Part shown: positions 1-8,258 of the stretch, piece by piece
How positions within the stretch are numbered: the stretch's first letter is position 1
Layout of the letters: each line of letters opens with the position of its first letter
Source of the DNA: Nannocystis sp.
GTDB lineage: Bacteria; Myxococcota_A; Polyangia; Nannocystales; Nannocystaceae
NCBI RefSeq assembly: GCF_016714285.1
Contig: NZ_JADJNN010000002.1
Span: 85,001-149,000, forward strand
DNA length: 64,000 nucleotides
Reading direction: 5' to 3'
The notes under the pieces: model-generated
What the model was told of the DNA's origin: nothing
What the model saw: only the letters and a program-made list of their open reading frames with translations
Databases searched by the model: none
Translations under genes and position numbers: made by a program

Positions 1-62
1 GGTTTCCCTCTTCCACTATCCAGTTTTCAGGGAGCGTCTCGCGTCGGCCGGGCCGTTCGCGG
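1..62 (-). ncRNA. rRNA-operon leader with boxA-like antitermination site (partial)
   Basis: Read on the minus strand, positions 35-16 give GCTCCCTGAAAACTGGATAG, close in layout to the boxA leader of bacterial rRNA operons (GCTCTTTAACAAT in E. coli, CTTTGAAAACTGGATA-like forms elsewhere). It lies just downstream of three tandem strong promoters that point out of the window to the left. The inference is that a 16S rRNA gene starts shortly beyond the left edge; the rRNA itself is not in the window. Confidence 0.6.
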
Positions 63-69
63 GGTGGGA

Positions 70-98
70 GACTTATGCTCGCTCTCCCGTCTCGTCAA
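70..98 (-). promoter_or_regulatory. rRNA-type promoter P1 (operon-proximal)
   Basis: On the minus strand there is a -35 TTGACG (98-93), a 17-bp spacer and a -10 TAAGTC (75-70), followed by a GC-rich discriminator (TCCCACCCCGCG). The A-rich stretch just upstream (120-99, GAAAATCTCGGCAAGAAAAA) resembles an UP element. The strength, spacing and GC-rich discriminator are typical of stringently controlled stable-RNA promoters. Confidence 0.72.
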
Positions 99-200
99 GT
101 TTTTTCTTGCCGAGATTTTCTCAAATCCGCCTCGAAGTTCCGGCCTCTCGTTCGGACTGTTGTCCGGGTCGGGAGGACCGGGTGGCTCGAAGGGAGGCGG

Positions 201-229
201 GGTCTACCCCGTACCTTGTTCCCCGTCAA
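201..229 (-). promoter_or_regulatory. rRNA-type promoter P2 (middle)
   Basis: Second minus-strand copy of the same architecture: -35 TTGACG (229-224), 17-bp spacer, -10 TAGACC (206-201). It is 131 bp upstream of P1 and has the same -35 sequence and spacing. Confidence 0.62.
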
Positions 230-303
230 GCGCCTTTTCGCGGTGGAGTTTCCGTTCCGGACACCGGGAGGCCGAAGCCCCCAAGTCGCCGAAGCGAGGA
301 CCA

Positions 304-332
304 GGCTTAGTCCCATCAGTTCCGCGCGTCAA
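304..332 (-). promoter_or_regulatory. rRNA-type promoter P3 (distal)
   Basis: Third minus-strand copy: -35 TTGACG (332-327), 17-bp spacer, -10 TAAGCC (309-304). Its -10 matches P1 at four of six positions. It lies 103 bp upstream of P2. Tandem multiple promoters are normal for rRNA operons. The stretch from here to 439 holds no convincing gene. Confidence 0.62.
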
Positions 333-439
333 GATCAATTGATGCGGGTGACGACCGCCCGGCATGACGAGCCAGCTCACAGGCCCGGCGGCGGGCAGAC
401 TCCGGGTGCCCGGAGGCCCGGTGCTATCGCAAGGAGGCC

Positions 440-1363
440 TTGGTCCCTGTTGTCGCCCAGACCCGCCGCGGGCTGCTCCTGATGTTGCTGGCCACCGCCG
501 CGTTCGTCGGCATGAGCGTCTGCGTGAAGTCGCTGCGCGAGGCCGGCATGAGCACGGCCGAGGTGATCTTCTTTCGCATGACGCCAGGCCTCGTGTGGCT
601 GTGGTTCGAGCTGCGGGTGCACCGCAAGCTCGAGCTGCGACCCCACCGCAGAGATCTCGTCTATCTGCGCTCGCTGTTCGGCATCGGCGCGATGGCCACC
701 AACTTCTACGCCGTGCAGACCCTCACTCTCGTGCAGCACAACGTGCTCTCGCTGCTCCAGCCGGTCTTCATCGCCCTGCTCGCGCCGCTGCTCCTGCGTG
801 AGCGCATGCACGCGGTCGTGCTCGCCGCCCTGGTGCTCGCCGGCGGGGGCGCGCTGCTGGTCCTCGATCCCGGAGCAGCGCCCGCCGGCCTCGGCGCCGT
901 ACCCCTGGTGCCGGCCTGCCTCGGCGTGGCCTCGGCCCTGTTCTCGGCGTTCGCCCACATGACGATCCGCCGCACCGCCGCGCACGAGTCCCCCGAGTTG
1001 GTGGTCTTCTACTTCGCCCTCCACGCCAGCCTGTTCGGCCTGGTGTGGAGCGCCGCCAGCGGCGGCCTCGGTCATCTCTTCGACCTCGTCAGCTCGGCCA
1101 CCCTGGCCGCGCTGGTCGGCCTCGCCCTGTTCGGCGTGCTGGGGCAGATCGCCATGACGCGGGCCTATGGCCACGCACCCGCGACCCTGGTGGCGATCGT
1201 CGCCTACGTCGGCATCCCGTTCAGCCTGCTCGCCGACATCCTGCTGTGGGACGCGCACGCCGGCGTCTCGGCCCTGGTCGGCGCCCTCTTGATGGTCGCG
1301 GCGGGTCTCCTGCTGAGCCGCTGGCCACGGCCCCTGGTCGCGGTTCAGCCCGGCCAGCCGTAA
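440..1363 (+). CDS. EamA/DMT-family membrane transporter
   Basis: This 307-residue protein has about ten hydrophobic helices arranged as two similar five-helix halves, the usual layout of EamA (drug/metabolite transporter) permeases. The second half carries the family-like GHAPATLVAIVAYVGIPFSLL segment (broken here only by my reading of motifs), and the first half ALQ/LLQPVFIALLAPLLL, where these proteins typically show 'ssl.P.f.all'. It would act in the inner membrane exporting small metabolites; the substrate cannot be told. The listed start is TTG at 440, only two bases after an AGGAGG-like sequence (432-437), so the ATG at 482 is an alternative. It runs opposite to the rRNA promoters and its last 19 bases overlap the end of the convergent speD gene. 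Confidence 0.82.
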   Translation: MVPVVAQTRRGLLLMLLATAAFVGMSVCVKSLREAGMSTAEVIFFRMTPGLVWLWFELRVHRKLELRPHRRDLVYLRSLFGIGAMATNFYAVQTLTLVQHNVLSLLQPVFIALLAPLLLRERMHAVVLAALVLAGGGALLVLDPGAAPAGLGAVPLVPACLGVASALFSAFAHMTIRRTAAHESPELVVFYFALHASLFGLVWSAASGGLGHLFDLVSSATLAALVGLALFGVLGQIAMTRAYGHAPATLVAIVAYVGIPFSLLADILLWDAHAGVSALVGALLMVAAGLLLSRWPRPLVAVQPGQP

Positions 1364-2115
1364 AACACACCGACCATCTCGCGGCGCACGTCCTCGAGCG
1401 CCGCGAGGTTGTCCGGCGACTTCGGGTCCTGGCCGGCGGGGAAGAAGTCCGCCGGATTCAGGCGCGTGCGCATCATCTTCGTCTGCCAGATGTTCTCCGA
1501 CTGCAAGACCATGTCCTCGCAGTGGTAGTCGCGGACGATCTGCGGATCGATGAAGTCCTGGATCGATCGCACGCTGTGGTCCATGTACACGCGCCGACCC
1601 TGAGCGTCGCGCGTGAAGCCGCGGACCACGTAGTCGATGATCACCACGTCGTTCTCGAAGCTGTGGAACATGTAGTCGAGCGCGCGCAGCGGCACGATCG
1701 TCCCGCAAGTGGCGATGTCGATGTCGACCCGGAAGCTGCAGATCCCCTTCGGGTCGGTCCAGTCCGGATACGTGTGCGCGCAGAGGTGGCTCTTGGTCAG
1801 GTGGGCGCCGACGCTGGTGTGCCCGTGCGTGCCGACCTGGCCGTGCCCCAGGTCGCTCATCAGCACCAGCGAGCTCGCCCCCTGCGGCTCATAGTCCTGC
1901 GCCGACACCGACAGCACCTCGGCGTCGAGCATCCTGGCGATTTCGCGCAACACGTCCGTGATGCGCCGGGCGTTGAACTGCTCGTCGATGTCCTGCACGT
2001 AGCGCCGACGCTCGTCCTCGCTGCGCGCGACGTAGAAGTCGTAGAGATTGAAGCTGACGACCTTGGTCAGGTTGTTGAAACCCTGCAAGGTGATGCGGTC
2101 GGGCTGCCCGAACAT
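1345..2115 (-). CDS. speD: S-adenosylmethionine decarboxylase proenzyme (E. coli type)
   Basis: The product (256 residues; E. coli SpeD is 264) makes decarboxylated S-adenosylmethionine, the aminopropyl donor for spermidine synthesis. It is colinear with E. coli SpeD: QGFNNLTK near residue 11, QDYEPQGAS near 73, the cleavage-site region TKSHLCAHTYPDW near 107, STCG-equivalent ATCGTIVPLRAL, IDYVVRGFTRD and ENIWQTKMM. Family knowledge says the proenzyme self-cleaves between Lys and Ser (here K108/S109) to give a pyruvoyl group on the new N-terminus. The start ATG at 2115 gives the expected N-terminus. No speE is seen nearby. Its end overlaps the EamA gene by 19 bp tail to tail, so neither has its own intergenic terminator. 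Confidence 0.95.
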   Translation of the reverse strand: MFGQPDRITLQGFNNLTKVVSFNLYDFYVARSEDERRRYVQDIDEQFNARRITDVLREIARMLDAEVLSVSAQDYEPQGASSLVLMSDLGHGQVGTHGHTSVGAHLTKSHLCAHTYPDWTDPKGICSFRVDIDIATCGTIVPLRALDYMFHSFENDVVIIDYVVRGFTRDAQGRRVYMDHSVRSIQDFIDPQIVRDYHCEDMVLQSENIWQTKMMRTRLNPADFFPAGQDPKSPDNLAALEDVRREMVGVFYGWPG

Positions 2116-2226
2116 GGGCCGGGACGATGGCCGCGGACCCTGCGACAGTCAAGCGAGCGAAACGGCGTTCCTCTGGCGCATGGCGGGCACCTCAGCCGTG
2201 AATTTGCCCCACAGACCGCCGACCTT

Positions 2227-2250
2227 GCCGTGTGAAACTCCACGGCTTTT
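2227..2250 (+). terminator. short hairpin followed by T4, ahead of the HTTM gene
   Basis: GCCGTG (2227-2232) pairs perfectly with CACGGC (2241-2246) around an 8-base loop and is followed by TTTT. It lies 44 bp before the ATG of the first HTTM gene, so on that transcript it would look like a small attenuator. The stem is only 6 bp and no upstream coding region on this strand needs a terminator, so it may be chance. Confidence 0.25.
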
Positions 2251-2293
2251 GCGCTTGCGCCCCCGGCAGACCCTCCCCGAAACTCCAACCCCT

Positions 2294-5182
2294 ATGCTTG
2301 GGTTCTCCACGTCCGCAGCATTTGCGTTCGCCACACTGGCGGCCGATGACCGCATTCCGAACGAGGAGGCCATCGCGCTGGCGCCGACCGTCGGCTGGCT
2401 GCTGCTGCTGTGCGCCGTGTTCGTGTACCTGATGTTCGCGCTGCAGCACGAGCGCTGGCGCCGATTCTGGCTCACCGCCGAGGACCCGCGCCCGATCGCC
2501 CTGTTTCGCATCGTGTTCGCGTTCCTCTGCATCTGCAACATCAACGACCTGTTCGAGTATTTCGAGTTCCTGTTCACCGACGAGGGCATCTTCCTCAGTG
2601 ACGCCACCCGCCAGCTGGTCGCCGCCGGCCAGTTCAAGGGCTTCGGCGAGGGCATGGGCGACGACCCCTACGGCTTCTTCGACACCTCCGCCTGGCTCGA
2701 ATTCCTCAAGGGCCAGAAGTACTCGCTGCTGTACTTCTTCGACACACCGCGGGCGATGTGGATCCAGATGCTCGCGTTCTACGCCGTGACCACGGCGTTC
2801 ATGCTCGGCTGGAAGTCACGCATCACCGGGTTCCTGAGCTTCATGCTCATGAACAGCTTCTTCCTCCGCAATCACCTGTTCTGGGAGGGCACCGAGCTGG
2901 TCTACCGCGTGTTCTTCTTCTACCTGCTGCTGGCCCGCAGCGGCCACGCGTACAGCGTCGACAACTGGCTGCGCTGCCGCAAGCTGCGCAAGCAAGGTCT
3001 CCTGAGCGAGCCTGGCGGCCCCGGCAACGGCGCCGGCGTGGCCCCGAGCCCGGCCCATCCGCGCGGCCTCGCGGCCATCTACCGCCTGATCCCCGCGTGG
3101 CCGCGCTGGCTGATGGTGCTGAACATCGCCTGCCTCTACTGCTACACCGGCACGGTCAAGAACGGCGCCGTGTGGGCCAAGGGCGACGCGCTGTACTACG
3201 CGCTCAACATGGACCACTTCTTCCGGTTCTACCCGCAGGAGATCTCGACGATCGTGGGCCTGAACCTGTTTCGCCTGGCGACCTGGATCACCCACTGGTG
3301 GGAGGCCCTGTTCCCCCTGATGGTCGTCGGCCTGGTCACCCGCTGGGCCCTGCGCGAGCAGCTGGAGCCGCTCCGCGGCTGGCGCCTGTGGTCCGTCCGC
3401 GCCTGCTGGCTCGGCCTCGGCCTGAGCGCCATGGTCGTCGTCCTGGTCGCGTTCCCGGTCCACTACGTCCAGACCCCCGGCCAGCCGAGCCTCGAGCGCA
3501 TGCAGCTCATCTTCGCCGCCAGCTGGCTGGCCCTGATGACCGTCCTCGGCGGCCTGTGGTGGGTCCTCGGCACCCGCCGCCTGCAGGTCAGGCTCCGCGG
3601 CCGCAGCTTCGTCCTCGACCGCGAGTGGTTCTCCACCTGGTTCCTCGGTCGTCGCGTGTGGCTCACCCTCGGCATCCTGTTCCACGGCAACCTGCAGGTG
3701 CTGATGAACATCGGCATGTTCGCGCCGATCATGCTGTCGACCTACCTGTTCTGCCTGCAAGGCGACGAGCCCGGCCGCATCCTCCGCTTCTTCGGTCGCG
3801 CCCTCGCCCGCATCGGCCTGCCGATGCCCGCCAGCGTGCGCCGCGGCGAGCCCCCCGTGCCCGCCGAGGACCGCAGCCTCCCGCACCACATCCGCGACGC
3901 CCGCGGCCTGCCCGGCGGCCTCATCTACTTCCTGGTCGTGTTCGCGGCCTTCGGCGTGTTCCTCCAGGCCGGCCCGCTGGTGCCCTGGTTCAAGCAGGCC
4001 GTGCTCGGCATGGACGAGACCGCCGCCGTCGGCGGCCTGCACTTCGGCTGGACCCTCGTGGCGATCGCCGTGCTGCTCATCCTCGTCACCTACGTGCAGG
4101 GCCACCGCGGCACCCGCGGCTTCGCGCTCAAGCTGGCCGGGCTGTCGGCGGGCCTGCTCGCCTACCTGTGGCTCATGGGCACCACCATCGAGGACCCGCT
4201 CGAGGCCGAGACGTGGAAGTTCATCCGCGTCGGCGTCAACCTCGGCATCGTAGCGATCCTCGCCCTGCAGCAGATCCCGTGGGTGCACCGCAAGCTCGCC
4301 GCGATCGGCCTCAGCTTCAACGCCCCGGACAAACCTGCGCCGCAGCTCCCGGTCGTCGACCCCCACTCCGGCCGCCCGCGAGCGCCCTGGGCCTACCACT
4401 CCGGCGGGCGCATGCTGGTCGGCTTCATCGTCATCTATCACGTCACCGCGATCGCCTTCTGGGAGCTGCCCGAGAAGGACTGCGTCTCGACCTTCCGCAT
4501 CAAGGGTCGCGAGGCCTTCAGCACCTGGGTGCTCACCACCCAGACCGACCAGCAGTGGGGCATGTTCGCCCCCAACCCGCCGCGCCACAACGTGTTCATG
4601 CGCATCGTCCTCACCGACGAGAACGGCGAGCAGTGGGACATGCGCAGCGACGTCTACGCCGCCGAGCGCATGCCGATCCCCTGGGTCTGGAACGACCGCA
4701 TGCGCAAGATGAACCGCCGCGTCATCGGCGGCGAGTCCGGTAAGGGCGACTGGTACCAGAAGTGGTACGCCCGCTACCTCTGCCGCGAGTGGGCCCGCAC
4801 CCACCGAGGTGTGATGCCGCAGAAGGTCGAGCTCTTCAAGCTCACCTACAAGATGCCCTCGCCGGAGATGGTCGCCAAACAGGGCTGGTACGTCCCCGCC
4901 AAGCTGCTGCACGACACCGGCCGCGAGGAGCGGCAGTACACCGAGAAGTGCGCCAACGCCGTCCACGGCCAGCTGCCCAACTACATCCGCGAGCGCCACG
5001 GCATCCCGGCGATCGAGGAGAAGGTGTTCAAGCCGTGGGTGCAGTCGAAGAAGAAGGCGTGGGACAAGCGCCTCGAGAAGCCCGTCCCCAAGCCCGAGAA
5101 GCCGGAGCCCAAGACCTCCGCGACCCGCAATGGCAACGTCCGGCCGGTCACGACCGCGTCGGCCAAGACCAGCAGCGGCTGA
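2294..5182 (+). CDS. HTTM-domain (vitamin K carboxylase-like) multi-pass membrane protein, copy 1
   Basis: A 962-residue membrane protein. The reading frame is open upstream, but ATG 2294 begins a hydrophobic N-terminus (MLGFSTSAAFAFATLAA) that matches the start of the downstream paralogue. Residues about 60-480 contain the HTTM layout: EDPRPIALFRIVFAFL, FDTPRAMW, FLRNHLFWEGTELVYR and LYCYTGTVKNGAVW with paired helices. HTTM is the membrane domain shared with gamma-glutamyl carboxylase; most bacterial members have no assigned reaction. The C-terminal 300 residues hold QQWGMFAPNPP, a motif seen in HTTM proteins, then a soluble basic Lys/Pro tail. A second copy follows after 44 bp, so the two are probably one transcript. 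It is divergent from speD. Confidence 0.8.
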   Translation: MLGFSTSAAFAFATLAADDRIPNEEAIALAPTVGWLLLLCAVFVYLMFALQHERWRRFWLTAEDPRPIALFRIVFAFLCICNINDLFEYFEFLFTDEGIFLSDATRQLVAAGQFKGFGEGMGDDPYGFFDTSAWLEFLKGQKYSLLYFFDTPRAMWIQMLAFYAVTTAFMLGWKSRITGFLSFMLMNSFFLRNHLFWEGTELVYRVFFFYLLLARSGHAYSVDNWLRCRKLRKQGLLSEPGGPGNGAGVAPSPAHPRGLAAIYRLIPAWPRWLMVLNIACLYCYTGTVKNGAVWAKGDALYYALNMDHFFRFYPQEISTIVGLNLFRLATWITHWWEALFPLMVVGLVTRWALREQLEPLRGWRLWSVRACWLGLGLSAMVVVLVAFPVHYVQTPGQPSLERMQLIFAASWLALMTVLGGLWWVLGTRRLQVRLRGRSFVLDREWFSTWFLGRRVWLTLGILFHGNLQVLMNIGMFAPIMLSTYLFCLQGDEPGRILRFFGRALARIGLPMPASVRRGEPPVPAEDRSLPHHIRDARGLPGGLIYFLVVFAAFGVFLQAGPLVPWFKQAVLGMDETAAVGGLHFGWTLVAIAVLLILVTYVQGHRGTRGFALKLAGLSAGLLAYLWLMGTTIEDPLEAETWKFIRVGVNLGIVAILALQQIPWVHRKLAAIGLSFNAPDKPAPQLPVVDPHSGRPRAPWAYHSGGRMLVGFIVIYHVTAIAFWELPEKDCVSTFRIKGREAFSTWVLTTQTDQQWGMFAPNPPRHNVFMRIVLTDENGEQWDMRSDVYAAERMPIPWVWNDRMRKMNRRVIGGESGKGDWYQKWYARYLCREWARTHRGVMPQKVELFKLTYKMPSPEMVAKQGWYVPAKLLHDTGREERQYTEKCANAVHGQLPNYIRERHGIPAIEEKVFKPWVQSKKKAWDKRLEKPVPKPEKPEPKTSATRNGNVRPVTTASAKTSSG

Positions 5183-5226
5183 GCTGAGCAGCGCGGGTCG
5201 CCCGGGCCCGCGTCGGGGAGCGCACG

Positions 5227-7923
5227 ATGATCGCCACCACCCTCTTCGCCATGCTGGCGCCCGCCGCCTCCTCCGACGACCCGATCCCCAACCTCGAGGC
5301 GCTCGCCCTGGCGCCGACCGTCGGCTGGTTGATGCTCCTGGCCTTCGCGCTCATCGTCGCGATCTTCATCATCCACCGCGAGACCTGGCGCCGCCTGTTC
5401 CTCCGCGCCGAGGACCCCCGCTCGCTCGCCGCCTTCCGCATCGCCTTCGGGCTGATGACCATGGCCAACATCAACGGCCTGTGGGAGCTCTTCTATTACC
5501 TCTTCACCGACGAGGGCCTGTTCTTCGCCGACGTCGCCCAGGAGGTGTTCGCCAAGGAGCAGTTCGACGGCTTCGCCGACGGCGTCGGCGACGAACCCTA
5601 CGGCTTCCTCGGCTGGGCCGGCTTCGTCAATTTTATCAAGGGCCCCAAGTTCTCCCTGCTCTACTTCTGGGACACGCCCACCGCCTTCTGGCTGCACCTG
5701 GTCGCGTTCTGGCTGGCCTGCACCAGCTTCATCGTCGGCTTCAAGACCAAGTACGCCAAGTGGGCGACCTTCCTCCTCTTCAACTCGATCATCATGCGCA
5801 ACCAGGTGTTCTGGGAGGGCACCGAGAACGTCTACCGCGCTTTCCTTTTCTACCTCTGCATCTCCCGCTGCGGCGCCGCCTACAGCGTCGACAACTGGCT
5901 GCGTTGCCGCCGGCTCCGGAAGCAGGGCCTGCTGAGCGAACCCGGAGGTCCCGGCGCCGGCGCCGGCCTGGCCCCCTGCCCCGAATACCCCAGCGGCCTC
6001 GCGGCCATCTATCAACGCGTCCCCGCCTGGCCGCGCATGCTGATGATCTTGCAGGTCGCCGCCCTGTACTGCTCGACCGGCACCGTCAAGAACGGCCACG
6101 TGTGGATGAACGGCGACGCCTTCTACTACGCGCTCAACCTCGACCACTTCTACCGCTTCGAGCCGCAGCAGCTGTCGGCGATCTTCGGCACCAACCTGTT
6201 TCGCCTCAACACCTGGGTGGTCCACTGGTGGGAGGCCTGCTTCCCGCTGGTCGTCCTCGGCCTCGTCAGCCGCTACATGCGACGCGAGCGCGTGCCCCCG
6301 CCGCCGCGCGCCCAGCTGTGGATCGCGCGCGCCTGCTGGCTGCTGCTTGGCCTCACCTGCTGCGCGATCGTCCAGGTCGTGCTGCCGGTCCACATCCAGC
6401 GCGCGACACCCCCGGGCCAGTGGAACCTCGCCGCCTGGCAGCGCTACTTCCCGTGGATCTGGCTCGGCGGGATGCTCGTGATCGTCGGCTTCATCGCCCT
6501 CGCCCGTCGCCGCCCGCCCAGCCTCACGATCCGCGGCCACCGCTACCAGCTCGACCTCGACTGGGTGTGCAGCTGGCTGCTCGGCCGCCGCGTGTGGCTC
6601 TCCCTCGGCGTCATCTTCCACGCCCACCTCATCATCATGATGAACATCGGCTGGTTCACGCCGGCCACGCTCTCCACCTACTTCGTGTTCCTCAACGGCA
6701 ACGAGCTCGCCAACCTGCTGCAGCCGCTCATCGGCCGCGGCAAGCCGGCGATCCCCAGCGAGGACCCGAGCCTCCCGCATCTCCACCATGACGCCGCCGC
6801 CATGCCCGCCTGGGCGCTATTCGGCGGGCTTGCCGTCGCGGTCGCCGGCGTCTACTTCGCCGTCCCGCGCGAGGTCGTCGACGCCGCCGGTGCCGTGACC
6901 CGACGCCCCGGCGTGCACTGGGGGGCCACCGGCGTCGCCGTGTTCGTCGGCCTCGCCGTGGTCGGCTACTTCACCGCGCGCCGCCGCGGCATGCTGCAGC
7001 TCTCACCGCGCAACGAGCTGACCGGCACCCCCCGCCAGCCGTGGGCCCACGCGCCGATGGGGCGCTTCCTCGCCAGCGCCCTGTGTGCCTACCACATCAC
7101 CGGCGTGGCGATCTGGCTGCTCCCGGAGAAGGACTGCCTCGGCGGCAACGACAAGCGCACGTCCTGGCGAGTGCGCGCGCAGGACCCCTTCAAGTGGTGG
7201 ATCCGCATCACCCAGACCAACCAGGGCTGGAAGATGTTCGCCCCCAATCCACCGCGCACCAACCTGATGATGCGCGTGCTCGTCACCGACAACGACGGCG
7301 AGGTCTACGACCTCAACACCGACGTGTATCACCCCGACAACCGACCGATCCCGTGGATCTTCTACTCGCGGATCCGCAAGATCAACCGCCGCATCATCGG
7401 GGCCGAGGGCGGCAAGGGCAAGTGGTACCAGAAATGGCACGGCCGCTACATCTGCCGCGACTGGGCGCTGCACCACGGCGGCGTCGCACCCAAGCAGGTC
7501 GACCTCATCAAGGTCTCCTACTCGATCCCCACCCCCGAGGAGGTCGCCAAGGACGGCCCCTACAAGCCCGTGGAGCGCATGCAGCGACACTCCTCGGTCC
7601 GCCACGTGCACACGACCCAGTGCACCGACGTGAACGCCCAGTTGCCCAACCACATCCGCGAGCGCCACGGCCTGCCACCCCTGCCCGACGACCAGCCCTT
7701 CAAGCCGTGGGACAAGGACCGCCAGGCCCAGTTCGCCAAGCACGTCGCCGAGCTCACCCGTCAAGGTCGCGACCCCAACCGCGTCCCCTTCGCGCCGATG
7801 ACCATCGGCCTCGTCGTCATCATCGCCGGCCTGCGCTGGCGAAGGCTCGACCGCGACAACAAGCGGACCGCCCTCGCAGCCCTCCACAACCCCACCGACC
7901 CCGCCGACACAAACCCGCGTTGA
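5227..7923 (+). CDS. HTTM-domain multi-pass membrane protein, copy 2
   Basis: An 898-residue paralogue of the preceding gene. The two align end to end: N-terminal IPNLEALALAPTVGWLMLL, EDPRSLAAFRIAFG, FWEGTENVYRAFLFY, the shared block SVDNWLRCR..RKQGLLSEP, YCSTGTVKNGHVW, and the C-terminal GWKMFAPNPP followed by a soluble region rich in paired aromatic residues (KGKWYQKWHGRYICRDWA). ATG 5227 has a GGGGAG-like ribosome site eight bases upstream. Keeping both full-length copies suggests a heteromeric or substrate-diverged pair. Function is unknown; a role modifying secreted or membrane partners would be a guess from the carboxylase fold only. It ends with KRTALAALHNPTDPADTNPR. Confidence 0.8.
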   Translation: MIATTLFAMLAPAASSDDPIPNLEALALAPTVGWLMLLAFALIVAIFIIHRETWRRLFLRAEDPRSLAAFRIAFGLMTMANINGLWELFYYLFTDEGLFFADVAQEVFAKEQFDGFADGVGDEPYGFLGWAGFVNFIKGPKFSLLYFWDTPTAFWLHLVAFWLACTSFIVGFKTKYAKWATFLLFNSIIMRNQVFWEGTENVYRAFLFYLCISRCGAAYSVDNWLRCRRLRKQGLLSEPGGPGAGAGLAPCPEYPSGLAAIYQRVPAWPRMLMILQVAALYCSTGTVKNGHVWMNGDAFYYALNLDHFYRFEPQQLSAIFGTNLFRLNTWVVHWWEACFPLVVLGLVSRYMRRERVPPPPRAQLWIARACWLLLGLTCCAIVQVVLPVHIQRATPPGQWNLAAWQRYFPWIWLGGMLVIVGFIALARRRPPSLTIRGHRYQLDLDWVCSWLLGRRVWLSLGVIFHAHLIIMMNIGWFTPATLSTYFVFLNGNELANLLQPLIGRGKPAIPSEDPSLPHLHHDAAAMPAWALFGGLAVAVAGVYFAVPREVVDAAGAVTRRPGVHWGATGVAVFVGLAVVGYFTARRRGMLQLSPRNELTGTPRQPWAHAPMGRFLASALCAYHITGVAIWLLPEKDCLGGNDKRTSWRVRAQDPFKWWIRITQTNQGWKMFAPNPPRTNLMMRVLVTDNDGEVYDLNTDVYHPDNRPIPWIFYSRIRKINRRIIGAEGGKGKWYQKWHGRYICRDWALHHGGVAPKQVDLIKVSYSIPTPEEVAKDGPYKPVERMQRHSSVRHVHTTQCTDVNAQLPNHIRERHGLPPLPDDQPFKPWDKDRQAQFAKHVAELTRQGRDPNRVPFAPMTIGLVVIIAGLRWRRLDRDNKRTALAALHNPTDPADTNPR

Positions 7924-7999
7924 GGCGCAAGGAGCAGAGTCGAGGCCGAGGTCAACGACGTCAGGGGGAGCAGCGGCGCCAGCGGAGCAGCGACCCCTC

Positions 8000-8245
8000 T
8001 CAGCGCGACTCCTGCTCCTTCTTCTTGCTGCGCGCCCGGTTCCACTTCCACAGGCGTACCGCCGAGGTGGTGGCCGCGTTCTGGAGCGCGTCGCCGAAGC
8101 TGCGCCGCGGGGCCGGCTTGCCGTCCTTCTCCCGGTCCTTGCCCGACGCGCTCTCGCCGAGCACGGTGCCGAACCACAGGCCGGCGATCACGGCCAGGAT
8201 GACGGCGAGGATCATGAAAGCCGCGGTGATGGGGTCGTCGAACAT
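8000..8245 (-). CDS. small single-pass membrane protein
   Basis: An 81-residue protein starting MFDDPITAAF, with one N-terminal helix (about residues 7-28, ILAVILAVIAGLWFGTVL) and a basic, charged tail ending RARSKKKEQESR. The same frame is open upstream, but ATG 8245 is the first start after the upstream gene's stop at 8259, 13 bp away. It is the last member of a leftward group of three (10078, 9389, 8245). No family recognised. Confidence 0.6.
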   Translation of the reverse strand: MFDDPITAAFMILAVILAVIAGLWFGTVLGESASGKDREKDGKPAPRRSFGDALQNAATTSAVRLWKWNRARSKKKEQESR

Positions 8246-8258
8246 CGGTCCTCGGATC

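Noticed and set aside
64..342. Short frames at the left edge
   Set aside because: They lie across the tandem rRNA-type promoters and have no family features.
2758..4743. Long overlapping frames in the HTTM and other high-GC genes
   Set aside because: Arg/Pro/Ala-rich shadow frames produced by GC-ending codons; the true frames have family motifs.
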